This document shows positions 53,596 to 63,940 of a DNA stretch of 64,000 bases, piece after piece. Both the position numbers and the translations under genes were made by a program. How positions within the stretch are numbered: the stretch's first letter is position 1; every line of letters starts with the position of its first letter. The DNA is from Gaiella sp. (GTDB lineage Bacteria; Actinomycetota; Thermoleophilia; Gaiellales; Gaiellaceae), in the NCBI GenBank assembly GCA_027493885.1, contig JAOSJZ010000001.1, forward strand, positions 806,001 to 870,000, given 5' to 3'. The notes under the pieces were generated by a model, which was not told where the DNA came from, did not search any database, and saw only the letters and a list, made by a program, of their open reading frames with translations.

Positions 53596-54792
53596 ATGGG
53601 CATCGCGGAGCTCGTCGATCCCCATGCGCACGAGCCGCTCACCGAGACGGCCTGGGACGAGCAACGTGCCCGGTCTGCGATCGCGGCGATCGTGGCGGAG
53701 ACCGAAGCGGCGTTCGACCCGGACGAGCTGTGGCCCGCGCACCCGCTCGACGAGGAGCCGGAGGAGCCGCCGCTGCGGCGGGTCGCGTCCCTGTACCTCG
53801 GCGCGGCAGGAGTCATCTGGGCGCTTCACGCACTCGGGCGCCCGCGCCTCGCGGTGCTCCGCCGCGACTGGGCGGCGATCGCGACGGCGCTCCCCGACCG
53901 CTATCGCGCCGAGCCCGACTTCCCCGAGGTCGGCGTCGTGCCGTCGCTCTGGATGGGCGAGGCCGGCATCCTGCTCGTCGCGCACACGCTCGCCCCGGCG
54001 GCCTGGCAGGGGGACGAGCTCCTCGACGCCGTACGGGCGAACGTCGACCATCCCTCGCTCGAGCTCATGTGGGGCTCTCCGGGGACGATGCTGGCGGCGC
54101 AGGTGATGTACGAGCGGACCGGCGACGAGCGTTGGCGCGACGCATGGGAGGAGAGCGCCAGCCTGCTCTGGGAGCACTGGCGCGACGAGCTCTGGGAGCA
54201 GGACCTCTACGGCCACCGGGCCCATATCCTCGGTCCCGCCCACGGGCTCGCCGGCAACACCTTCGTGCTCGCTCGCGGCGACCTGCTCGACGGCAACCGC
54301 CGCGCCGAGCTCGACCGCCGTGTCGTGGCGACGCTCGAGCGCCACGCGCTGCGCGCGGACGGCCTGGCCCAGTGGCCGCCGTCGCTCGAGCCGAGCTCTG
54401 CGCCGCGCCGGACCCAGTGGTGCCACGGCGCCCCCGGGATCGTCGCGTCGCTCGCCTCCCTCGCCCCCGCCGACGACGAGCTGACCGCGCTGCTGGTCGC
54501 GGGCGGCGAGCTCGTCTGGCGCGCCGGACCGTTGCGCAAGGGCGCGAGCCTCTGCCACGGCACGGCAGGCAACGGCTACGCGTTCCTCAAGCTCCACGAG
54601 CGGACGGGCGACGGGCTCTGGCTCGACCGCGCGCGCTCGTTCGCGATGCACGCGATCGAGCAGGTCGAGCGCGCGACCGCAGAGCACGGCCGCGGCCGCC
54701 ACACGCTCTGGACCGGCGATCCGGGCACGGCGCTCTACCTCGCGGGCTGCCTCGCGGCGGACGCATCCTTTCCGACGCTCGACCGCTGGTGA
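53596..54792 (+). CDS. LanC-like protein
   Basis: The 398-residue protein carries the zinc ligands of LanC cyclases: TQWCHGAPGIVASLA and SLCHGTAGNGYAFLKL, with GPAHGLAGNTFVLARG. LanC enzymes form thioether rings in lanthipeptides, and the LanCL branch adds glutathione to dehydroamino acids. I find no LanB/LanM dehydratase or precursor peptide nearby, so the LanCL-type role is more plausible. The ATG at 53596 follows AAGGAG by 6 nt. An ATG at 53581 overlapping the methyltransferase stop is the alternative. Confidence 0.87.
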   Translation: MGIAELVDPHAHEPLTETAWDEQRARSAIAAIVAETEAAFDPDELWPAHPLDEEPEEPPLRRVASLYLGAAGVIWALHALGRPRLAVLRRDWAAIATALPDRYRAEPDFPEVGVVPSLWMGEAGILLVAHTLAPAAWQGDELLDAVRANVDHPSLELMWGSPGTMLAAQVMYERTGDERWRDAWEESASLLWEHWRDELWEQDLYGHRAHILGPAHGLAGNTFVLARGDLLDGNRRAELDRRVVATLERHALRADGLAQWPPSLEPSSAPRRTQWCHGAPGIVASLASLAPADDELTALLVAGGELVWRAGPLRKGASLCHGTAGNGYAFLKLHERTGDGLWLDRARSFAMHAIEQVERATAEHGRGRHTLWTGDPGTALYLAGCLAADASFPTLDRW

Positions 54793-54841
54793 GCGCGCCT
54801 CCTGTCATGTCCCACGCGCACGCTGCGAGACTTCCGGGCGC

Positions 54842-55372
54842 ATGTCCGCTCCCGGGCACACGACGGTCCGGCGGCTGGAGGCGGCGGAGGCGCGCGAGCA
54901 CCTCGACGGGCTCGCGGCCGTGCTCGCCGACTGCGTCGCGGGCGGCGCGTCCGTCGGTTACCTCGCGCCGTTCTCGCACGGCGACGCCCGCGCGGCGTTC
55001 GAGGGCTGGCTCGACGAGCTCGAGGCGCGGCGGCGCCTGCTCCTCGCCGCATTTCTCGACGGCGAGTTGGTCGGCACCGTCCAGGTCGTCCACGCGACCC
55101 CGCCCAACCAGCCGCATCGGGCGGACGTCGCGAAGCTTCTCGTATGCCGGTCGGCGCGGCGGCGCGGAATCGCGGCGCTGCTCATGCAGCACGCCGAGGC
55201 GGAGGCGCTTGCCGAGGGCAAGACGCTCCTCGTGCTCGACACCGTCACGGGCGAGGACGCCGAGCGTCTCTACGAGCGGCTCGGCTGGACGCGCGTGGGC
55301 GTGATCCCGAACTACGCGCTCTACCCGGACGGCCGTCCCTGCGCGACGACCGTGTTCTGGAAGGCGCCGTAG
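54842..55372 (+). CDS. GNAT acetyltransferase
   Basis: The 176-residue protein has a single GNAT domain: LAAFLDGELVGTVQVVHATP, KLLVCRSARRRGIAALLMQH with the acetyl-CoA loop RRRGIA, and LYERLGWTRVGVIPNYALYP. It resembles the GNATs that acetylate small amine compounds. The ATG at 54842 lies 50 bp past the LanC-like gene. Confidence 0.85.
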   Translation: MSAPGHTTVRRLEAAEAREHLDGLAAVLADCVAGGASVGYLAPFSHGDARAAFEGWLDELEARRRLLLAAFLDGELVGTVQVVHATPPNQPHRADVAKLLVCRSARRRGIAALLMQHAEAEALAEGKTLLVLDTVTGEDAERLYERLGWTRVGVIPNYALYPDGRPCATTVFWKAP

Positions 55373-55375
55373 GCG

Positions 55376-55912
55376 TCAGCTCGCAGGGCCGCCGCCCGCG
55401 TGCCCGCAGTCCCGTGTCAGGCGCACCACGAGCCCGGCAGCCTCCTCGTCCGTCAACCCGTGGTCACGCGCGAGAACGCGCCACGTGTCGAACGAGAGGG
55501 CGAGCGAGAGCGCCGCCCGCATGCCGACGCGGTCATGGCCGCGCAAGCGCCACCCCGGCAGCAGGGCCTCGGCCGCACGTCGCCGTTGCTCGTGGTAGGG
55601 CGCCATGACCGGATAGTCGCGCGCGTCGGCGAGGACGTGGGTGATCATCGGCTCGTTGGCCCGGTGATACGCGTACGTCTCGCGAAGCGCCGTCCGCAAC
55701 CGTTCGCGCGGGTCGGTGATCCTCCGCCACGGGCTCGGGTCGGCGAGGGGATGACGCTCGAAGTAGAGGCCGCTGCAGGCCCGTGCCAGCGCGAGCTCGT
55801 CGGGGAAGTGACGGTAGACAGCCACCCGCCCCACACCGGCACGCTCCGCGATCTCGCTGACCGTCGTCGCTGCGGGGCCGATCGTGCGGTGGAGGTCGAT
55901 TGCCGCCTCCAC
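55376..55912 (-). CDS. TetR-family regulator, N-terminus uncertain
   Basis: The 178 residues from the GTG at 55912 contain the helix-turn-helix TVSEIAERAGVGRVAVYRHF and a ligand-binding part (HVLADARDYPVMAPYHEQRR). The first helix is incomplete: the frame upstream reads RRAELEDETRQRIVEAAIDL but has no start codon before a stop. A start at a GTG near 55990 would fit if one base were inserted or removed near 55950. So either the gene begins inside helix 1 or another indel is present. It converges with the GNAT gene, 3 bp away. Confidence 0.75.
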   Translation of the reverse strand: MEAAIDLHRTIGPAATTVSEIAERAGVGRVAVYRHFPDELALARACSGLYFERHPLADPSPWRRITDPRERLRTALRETYAYHRANEPMITHVLADARDYPVMAPYHEQRRRAAEALLPGWRLRGHDRVGMRAALSLALSFDTWRVLARDHGLTDEEAAGLVVRLTRDCGHAGGGPAS

Positions 55913-56029
55913 GATCCGCTGACGAGTCTCGTCCTCGAGCTCGGCGCGGCGCCCGAGACGGTACGGTTCCTGCTCGTCCCACCGAGCCCGGCGGCTTCGA
56001 GCGATTCATGCGCGCCTTCACGGAGCCCG

Positions 56030-56365
56030 CCGAGCGACTCGCGACCGGGGAGCCAGCCGTCGCCGCAGGCCCTGCGACTGCGTGCCGGGAACCGCGCGTA
56101 CGCCAACGGGCGGCTCGGCCGTCTCCTCCTCGACCCCCGCGCCGTGGCGCAGCGCTGGCTCGTCGACCGGGTAGCCGCCCCACTCCGGCCCCTTCGAGCG
56201 GTCGCGCGCGCCGACGGCGAGCACGAGGCAGGCGCGGTCCCCGGCCCCGACGATCGTGTGGTTCGTGCCCGCGGGGCAATGAGGGACGAGCCCGTCCTCC
56301 GTCGACTCGAGTGGCGCCTCGGGAACCACGACCGGGAGCCTGCCATGGCTGCGCCAGCGCTTCAC
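56030..56365 (-). pseudogene. Relic of a cupin-domain protein gene
   Basis: The frame from the ATG at 56365 gives MKRWRSHGRLPVVVPEAPLE then STEDGLVP, typical of a cupin start, and jumps straight to HCPAGTNHTIVGAGDRACLV and GARDRSKGPEWGGYPVDEPA. In full-length relatives about 75 residues with the metal-binding cupin motif 1 lie between. A frameshift then moves the usual ending AYARFPARSRRACGDGWLP into another frame. The deletion shows a decayed gene. Confidence 0.6.
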
Positions 56366-56387
56366 GGCGTGGCCGCACGGACCGCGG

Positions 56388-57156
56388 TCACGCGCGGCGG
56401 AAACGGTCTGCCGCCCAGCCGTCCAGCTCGAGCGCCTCGACGTGGGCCCACCCCGGGTGCGCCGGCCGCTCGCCCGCCAGGTAGCCGGACGTGATCGCCT
56501 CGCCGACGTCGAGACGCGCGAGGATCGCCTCGACCGGGCGCAGCAGCACGTTCGCGACGGCGAGATCCGCGCGCGGGAGCGGCTCGGCGAGGGCGTCCAC
56601 CACGGCCGTGCTCACGGAGACGCCGTTCGCCGCCGCGTTCGCGCGGGCCGTCTCCACCGCGACGGGGTCGACGTCGACCGCGACGACCGGCGCGAACCCG
56701 AGCTTCGCCGCGGCGATCGCGAGCACGCCCGAGCCGCAGCCGACGTCGAGCACCTCCCCGCACGGGGTCGTGGCGGCGAGCAGCTCGACGCAGAGACGGG
56801 TGGTCGGGTGCGACCCGGTCCCGAACGCGCGGCCGGGGTCGATCACGACCGCGCGCCGCGGCTCAGGAGGCGTCTCCCACGGCGGCCCCAGCCAGAGACC
56901 TCCGGCGACGACCGGGCGGTGGAAGTCCCGCCAGGCGTCCTCCCAGCCCGCGGCGACCGGCACGACCTCGGCGCCGGGCAGCTCTGCCAGCACCCGGTCG
57001 ACGTCGACCGCGTGGGCGTAGACGGCGAGCTCGACAAGGCCACCCCCGATGTCGAGCTCCTCGAAGCCCTCCAGGTGCGAGCTCGAGCAGTCGCGCCCGT
57101 GCGATCTCCGCGTCCTCCGCACGCGGCCGGAACGAGACCCGCCGCAACGCCGTCAC
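56388..57156 (-). CDS. prmA: Ribosomal protein L11 methyltransferase, single-base frameshift
   Basis: The repaired product is about 255 residues, starting at the GTG at 57156 (VTALRRVSFRPRAEDAEIA). It contains FGTGSHPTTRLCVELLA, LDVGCGSGVLAIAAAKLG and VANVLLRPVE, the PrmA motifs. It methylates L11. LLELAPGG must join FEELDIGGG: the three C at 57067-57069 should be two. The gene follows dnaJ and a small ORF as in many actinobacteria. Confidence 0.9.
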
Positions 57157-57437
57157 GCGTGCCCCTCGAACGGGGACGTCTCCCGCGTGAGCCATGACCC
57201 GTCCGGGAGCTCCCCGACGAGTGAGACCTCGACGGCGTGGCACCGGATCGGGAGGCGCGGCCCGAGCCGCTCGCGCACCGTCGCGGCGAGACGATCGGGC
57301 TCCTCGTCGACTCCGAGGGGGCAGTGGGGAACCACGACGCGCTCGGCGTCGCCGTAGCGACGGCGCCACTCGCCGACGACCGGTTCCGCCACGCGCGCCA
57401 CGACGACCAGCGCGAATCGCCGGTCGGCGTCGCTCAC
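57153..57437 (-). CDS. Small hypothetical protein between dnaJ and prmA
   Basis: The 94-residue protein opens SDADRRFALVVVARVAEPVV and continues RYGDAERVVVPHCPLGVDEE. I do not recognise a family. It overlaps dnaJ and prmA by 4 bp each, so it is a real part of the operon rather than a chance frame. Confidence 0.65.
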   Translation of the reverse strand: MSDADRRFALVVVARVAEPVVGEWRRRYGDAERVVVPHCPLGVDEEPDRLAATVRERLGPRLPIRCHAVEVSLVGELPDGSWLTRETSPFEGHA

Positions 57438-58561
57438 CGGAAGGCGCTCTTCAACCGTCCGAGGAAGCCCTCGTCCTCGTCGCGGTACGCCTCGCTGCCG
57501 AGCTCGCGCTCGAGCCGCAGCACCTCGGCCCGTTGCTCGGCCGTCAGCTGCGTCGGGACGCGCACCTCCACGTGGGCGAGGAGATCCCCTCGCCGCCCCG
57601 TCTCGAGTGAGGGCATGCCCCTGCCGCGGACGGTGTGCACGGCACCGGGCTGCGTCCCCGGCGGGAGCTCGACCTCGAACGAGCCCTCGGGGGTCGGTAC
57701 CGTGACCGTGCTCCCGAGCGCCGCCTCGGTCATCGTCACCGACGCGCGCACGTGGAGATCGTCTCCGTCGCGTTCGATGCCCTCCAAGGGCCGGATGCCG
57801 ACGGTGACGTAGACGTCACCCGGAGGCCCGCCGAGGGTGCCTGCGTGCCCGGCGCCTCGGACTCGGATCCGTTGCCCGTCATGGATTCCGGCCGGGACGT
57901 CGAGCTCGAGCGGGACGTCCTCGAGCGTCCGGCCGTCGCCCTCGCAGCGCTCGCACGGCGTCTCGACGATCCGGCCCGCCCCGTCGCAGCGCGGGCACGC
58001 GCCCGACCGCACGATCTGGCCGAGAACGGTGCGGGACACCTGCTGCACGATGCCGGCGCCGCCGCAGCCCGGGCACATGATCGGGGACGTCCCGGGCGCG
58101 GCGCCCGTGCCACCGCAGGTCTCGCAGCTCCTTGCCACGCGCACGCCGACGTCGAGCGAGATCCCGCGTACGGCATCGGCGAGGTCGATCTCCACCTGGG
58201 CGGCGACGTCCGGTCCACGTGTCGGCCGCGGCCCTGCGCTTCGCGCCTGTCCGAACAGGGTCTCGCCGAAGAACGCGGCGAAGACGTCGGAGAGGCTGCC
58301 GAAGTCGGCGTCCATCGGCGAGAAGCCGCCGCCGCGCAGGCCGGCGCGCCCGAACCGGTCGTACGTCCGCCGCCGCTCGGGATCCGACAGCACCTCGTAT
58401 GCCTCGGCGACCGCGCGGAAGCGGAGCTCGGCGTCGGGCTCCTCGCTGACGTCGGGATGGAGCTCGCGTGCGAGCCGCCGAAACGCGCTCTTGATCTCCG
58501 CGTGGCTCGCATCGCGGCCCACGCCGAGTAGCTCGTAGTAGTCACGCTCGGTCGTCGCCAT
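57434..58561 (-). CDS. dnaJ: Chaperone protein DnaJ
   Basis: The 375-residue protein has a J domain (YYELLGVGRDASHAEIKSAF; HPD in ARELHPDVSEE), a short Gly/Phe region, four zinc repeats (CETCGGTG, CPGCGGAG, CPRCDGAG, CERCEGDG) and the two C-terminal client-binding folds. It stimulates DnaK ATPase. The ATG at 58561 shares a base with the hrcA stop, and a GTG at 58564 is an alternative. Confidence 0.95.
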   Translation of the reverse strand: MATTERDYYELLGVGRDASHAEIKSAFRRLARELHPDVSEEPDAELRFRAVAEAYEVLSDPERRRTYDRFGRAGLRGGGFSPMDADFGSLSDVFAAFFGETLFGQARSAGPRPTRGPDVAAQVEIDLADAVRGISLDVGVRVARSCETCGGTGAAPGTSPIMCPGCGGAGIVQQVSRTVLGQIVRSGACPRCDGAGRIVETPCERCEGDGRTLEDVPLELDVPAGIHDGQRIRVRGAGHAGTLGGPPGDVYVTVGIRPLEGIERDGDDLHVRASVTMTEAALGSTVTVPTPEGSFEVELPPGTQPGAVHTVRGRGMPSLETGRRGDLLAHVEVRVPTQLTAEQRAEVLRLERELGSEAYRDEDEGFLGRLKSAFR

Positions 58562-59589
58562 CACGAGGCCCCGTAGACGTCCTCGGCGAGCCGCGAGAGC
58601 TCGAACGCGGCGGCGCGCACGGAGCGGATCGCCTTCTCGTAGTCCATCCGCAGCGGTCCGAGCAGCCCGACCGCGCCGAGCGAGCGGTTCGGGAGGCCGT
58701 ACGTCGCGCCGACGTAGGACGCCCCGTGCAGCTCTTCGCCCCCGAGCTCGGGGCCGACGCGGACGACGGGGCGGTTCGGGTCGAGCGCGTCGTGGAGCAG
58801 CCCGAGCACCGCCGCACGGCGCTCGAGCACTTCGAGCAGGCGCTGGCAGGCTTCCAGCTCGGCACCCGTCGCCTCGCCGAGCAGCCCTGCGGCACCGCCG
58901 ACATAGATCTCCGTCGCGGTCGCGACGACATCCGCGAACACCGGGCGGAGGCTGTCGAGAAACCGGCGCTCGCGCAGCGAGAGGCCCGGGTCCTCGAACG
59001 CCCGGCGTACCACGCTCGCGCTCGCGCGCTTCCCGACGATCGTCTCGTCGAGGTACGCGCGCGCCCAGTCGACGAGCCCCGGGTCGACGGGGTCCTCGAG
59101 CTCGAAGACGCGCTTCGAGACGGCTCCCGACGCCGTGATCACGACGACGATCACGACGTGCGACTGGAGCTGGAGAACCTCGACGTGCCGGACGGCCGCC
59201 GCCTCGAGGGTCGGAGCCGAGACGAGCGCGAGCAGGTGCGTCGCCTCCGAGAGGGCCTCGGTGGTCCGGCGGAGCGCCTCCTCGACCTCGTTCCGCATCG
59301 CCGTGAGGTCGAGGGGGAACGGCCCCGGGAGCCCCTCGATGCCGCCGACGAGCTCCTCCGTGTAGACGCGGTAGCCACTTTGCGTCGGCACACGCCCCGC
59401 GGAGGTGTGAGGGTGCGTCAGCAGGCCGAAGGTCTCGAGCTCCGAGAGCTCGCTCCGGACGGTCGACGAGGACACGTCGAGCCCTCCACGCCCTCCCACG
59501 AGCGTCTTCGAGCCGACCGGCTGGCCCGTCGCGACGTACTCCTCCACGACGCGTCGGAGGATCTCCAGCTTGCGGCGGGTGAGCTTCAT
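58561..59589 (-). CDS. hrcA: Heat-inducible transcription repressor HrcA
   Basis: The 342-residue protein starts at the ATG at 59589 (MKLTRRKLEILRRVVEEYVA). A winged helix (SSSTVRSELSELETFGLLTH then PHTSAGRVPTQSGYRVY) precedes the GAF-like dimerisation domain. YVGATYGLPNRSLGAVGLLG then PLRMDYEKAIRSVR is the conserved end. HrcA represses chaperone operons through CIRCE. No CIRCE lies in the 49 bp upstream here, but a CIRCE-like palindrome occurs at 11713-11736. Confidence 0.94.
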   Translation of the reverse strand: MKLTRRKLEILRRVVEEYVATGQPVGSKTLVGGRGGLDVSSSTVRSELSELETFGLLTHPHTSAGRVPTQSGYRVYTEELVGGIEGLPGPFPLDLTAMRNEVEEALRRTTEALSEATHLLALVSAPTLEAAAVRHVEVLQLQSHVVIVVVITASGAVSKRVFELEDPVDPGLVDWARAYLDETIVGKRASASVVRRAFEDPGLSLRERRFLDSLRPVFADVVATATEIYVGGAAGLLGEATGAELEACQRLLEVLERRAAVLGLLHDALDPNRPVVRVGPELGGEELHGASYVGATYGLPNRSLGAVGLLGPLRMDYEKAIRSVRAAAFELSRLAEDVYGAS

Positions 59590-59638
59590 TCCCTCATCGT
59601 ACGGCCCGCTCCTGCGGAACCCACCGTGTCGCTCGGGC

Positions 59639-60337
59639 CTACCGGTCGGAGAGCCGCCGGAGCTGACCGCGGAACGTCGAGTAGAAGAGCGCGTACCCGG
59701 CGCACCAGAGGATCGCGAACGCCGTCGAGAGCGCAAGCGGGCGTGCGTGGGCGAACGGGTCGAGCGCGGCCCCGAAGAGCTCGCGGCCGATCGTCCACGG
59801 CTCCGTGACGACCTGCCAGGAGTTCCAGCGCTGGAAGCGCCCGAGGTAGACCCCGATGCCGCTCAGCACGAGCGCGGACCACGCGAGCGCCCAGCCGGCG
59901 AGGTGGCCGAAGCGCTCCGCGATCACAACCTGCACGAGGTAGAGGGAGACGAACCCGAGCACGAGGCCGATCGTCGCCGCCAGCCCGATCAGCGCCGCGT
60001 CGTACCAGAGCGCCCCGCCCTCGTACTCGCCGAGCCACTTCACGTCCGTGACGATGTACGGCGCATTGGGCAGGAAGAGGAGCCAGCCCGTCCCCAGCGC
60101 GAGGAGCGCCGCTGGCGAGAGGCCGCGCCGGGCGCCGTCGTAGAGCACGAGCGCGAGCCCGAACGGGATCCACGCGAGGAACAGGTTCCAGACGAGATTG
60201 GTCGCGTCGAGCGTCTGCGTCAGCCCCACGCGCAGCCCGACGCCGAGCGCGAGCACGAGCGACGACGCCAGAAGCGCCTTCACGAGCACGGAACGGCGAC
60301 GGCTCGCCGCGCGCCCTCCCCCGAGTGCACGCATCAT
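59639..60337 (-). CDS. DUF1361 membrane protein
   Basis: The 232-residue protein has about seven hydrophobic segments. NLVWNLFLAWIPFGLALVLY, GTGWLLFLPNAPYIVTDVKW and YLGRFQRWNSWQV are the hallmarks of DUF1361. No function is known. It lies between hemW and hrcA on the same strand. Confidence 0.82.
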   Translation of the reverse strand: MMRALGGGRAASRRRSVLVKALLASSLVLALGVGLRVGLTQTLDATNLVWNLFLAWIPFGLALVLYDGARRGLSPAALLALGTGWLLFLPNAPYIVTDVKWLGEYEGGALWYDAALIGLAATIGLVLGFVSLYLVQVVIAERFGHLAGWALAWSALVLSGIGVYLGRFQRWNSWQVVTEPWTIGRELFGAALDPFAHARPLALSTAFAILWCAGYALFYSTFRGQLRRLSDR

Positions 60338-60407
60338 GCTCCGAGGGTACCGGCAGGCTCGTACACCGGCCGGGCCGACGCAGACGAGGGCGAGGGCGAG
60401 GGCGAGG

Positions 60408-61541
60408 TCAGGCGAGGAGCTCGGCCGTCACCGCGCCGCCGAGCAGCCGCCCGCGGGGCGTGAGACGCACTCCGCCGTCCGGCCGCTCGACGAGCCCGCG
60501 CTCGACGAGGCGCGCGAGCGCGTCGCGATCGAGGACGTCGGCCCTCCCGTCCGCGTCGACGGCCAAGGGCTCGTCGAGCCGCAGCCCGAGCATCAGCCGC
60601 TCGACCTCCCGCGTCTCCGCGTCGAGCCGCTCGACCTCGCGCGGCGGGTCCTCGCCCGCCCCGAGCGCCGCCGTGTAGCGCCCGACGGAGGGAAGGTTCC
60701 GCCGGCGCTCGCCGCCGAGGGTCGACACCGCCCCGACCCCGACACCGAGGTAGTCGGCCCCGCGCCAGATCGCCAGGTTGTGCTGCGCGCGGAGCTCGCG
60801 GCCGGAGTCCGGGCGGCAGAAGTTCGCCGTCTCGTACCAGCGGTAGCCCGCGTCGGTCAGCGTCTCCACGACGCGCTCGGCGTAGCTCTCCATCGCCTCC
60901 TCCTGGCTGGCGAGCTCCTCCCCGTGCGCGTGCGTGAACCGCGTCCCCGGCTTTGCCTCGAGCTCGTAGCAGGAGAGGTGCTCGGGCTCGAGCGCGAGGG
61001 CGTCCGCGAGATCCGCGTCGAGGTCGGCGGCGCTCTGGCCCGGGATCCCGTACACGAGGTCGAGCGAGATGTTGTCGAATCCGGCATTGCGAAGAGTATG
61101 AGCCGCGCGCCGGACGTCGTCGGGTCCGGCAACGCGCTCGAGCACCTCGAGCAGCCGCGGCCGGAACGACTGAGCGCCGAGCGAGACGCGGGTCACCCCG
61201 TGCTCGTGGAGGAGGGCGGCGAGCGCGGGCGTGACGGTCTCCGGGTTCGCCTCGATGGCGAGCTCGGACGTCTCCGGGAGCGCGGCGAGCACGCGCCGGA
61301 GGGCATCGGGCTCGGTGAACGTCGGCGTCCCACCGCCGACGAAGACGGTCTCCACGGCGGACGCCAGTCGCCACCGCTCCCGCTCGAGCTCGGCGAGGAG
61401 CGCCCCGGCGTACGCGCCGTGCTCGTCCTGCCGTCCCACGGCGGTGACGAAGTCGCAGTAGCCGCAGCGGTGCACGCAGAACGGCAGGTGGACGTACAGG
61501 TGCCGGATCGCTCCCTGGTCGATCTCCGTCGGGCGGCTCAT
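60408..61541 (-). CDS. hemW: HemW-like radical SAM haem chaperone
   Basis: The 377-residue protein has the radical SAM motif CVHRCGYCDF, YVHLPF before it and VFVGGGTPT after it. GAQSFRPRLLEVLER and LDLVYGIPGQS follow, and a winged C-terminal domain. The CNDF-type sequence (here CDF) places it in the HemW group rather than HemN. The ATG is at 61541. It follows lepA by 40 bp, the usual order. Confidence 0.92.
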   Translation of the reverse strand: MSRPTEIDQGAIRHLYVHLPFCVHRCGYCDFVTAVGRQDEHGAYAGALLAELERERWRLASAVETVFVGGGTPTFTEPDALRRVLAALPETSELAIEANPETVTPALAALLHEHGVTRVSLGAQSFRPRLLEVLERVAGPDDVRRAAHTLRNAGFDNISLDLVYGIPGQSAADLDADLADALALEPEHLSCYELEAKPGTRFTHAHGEELASQEEAMESYAERVVETLTDAGYRWYETANFCRPDSGRELRAQHNLAIWRGADYLGVGVGAVSTLGGERRRNLPSVGRYTAALGAGEDPPREVERLDAETREVERLMLGLRLDEPLAVDADGRADVLDRDALARLVERGLVERPDGGVRLTPRGRLLGGAVTAELLA

Positions 61542-61581
61542 CAGCCCGGCTTGTCGACGCGCCAGCCCACGGGCGCCACGC

Positions 61582-63372
<1,791 letters not shown>

Positions 63373-63471
63373 GGCTGATCGCGCTCGATCGTAGCCGCGG
63401 CCCCGTCGTGCCTGGTCTCGGCTGCTTTGCGGGGCACTCGGGCGCGCACAGTGGCGTGTAGCTTTCGCCAG

Positions 63472-63855
63472 ATGCCCGAGCTGAACGCGATCGGCATCGC
63501 GGTGTCGGACCTGCAGCGCTCGATCCGCTTCTACCGCCTGCTCGGGCTCGACCTTCCCGAGGACCCGCCGGTGGGCCACGTCGAGGCGACGATGGCGAAC
63601 GGCACGCGGCTGATGTTCGACACGGAGGAGGTCATCCGCACCTTCCTGCCGGACTGGACGCGCGCGGACGGCAACCAGGTCTCGCTCGCGTTCGAATGCG
63701 CGAGCCCGGGCGAGGTGGACGAGGTGTACGCGCGTGTCGTCGCAGCCGGCTTCGAGGGCGAGAAGGAGCCGTGGGATGCATTCTGGGGCCAGCGCTACGC
63801 CCTGCTTGGCGACCCGGACGGCGTGCGGGTCAACCTGTACGCGGCGCTCGCGTAG
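63472..63855 (+). CDS. VOC-family (glyoxalase-like) protein
   Basis: The 127-residue protein starts at the ATG at 63472 ([20 protein letters not shown]). A single VOC fold has [20 protein letters not shown] and [20 protein letters not shown]. It may be a metalloenzyme or a binding protein for a small hydrophobic compound. It is divergent from lepA. Confidence 0.8.
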   Translation: MPELNAIGIAVSDLQRSIRFYRLLGLDLPEDPPVGHVEATMANGTRLMFDTEEVIRTFLPDWTRADGNQVSLAFECASPGEVDEVYARVVAAGFEGEKEPWDAFWGQRYALLGDPDGVRVNLYAALA

Positions 63856-63913
63856 CGCGAGATGGTCCGTTCTGATCCGGCGTGCCGCTCATCCGAGCGG
63901 AGCGATTTTCACG

Positions 63914-63940
63914 TATTCGCGTGCTACACTTATTCACGTG
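63914..63940 (+). promoter_or_regulatory. Promoter and repeat at the antitoxin gene
   Basis: TATTCGCGTG (63914-63923) and TATTCACGTG (63931-63940) are near-identical direct repeats that enclose TACACT (63925-63930), a good -10 box 7 nt before the GTG start. The arrangement fits self-repression by a ribbon-helix-helix antitoxin and a leaderless message. Confidence 0.45.

Noticed and set aside
60386..60407. Short tandem GAGGGC repeat at the end of hemW
   Set aside because: Only three full units in GC-rich sequence; too short to be called a meaningful repeat or CRISPR.
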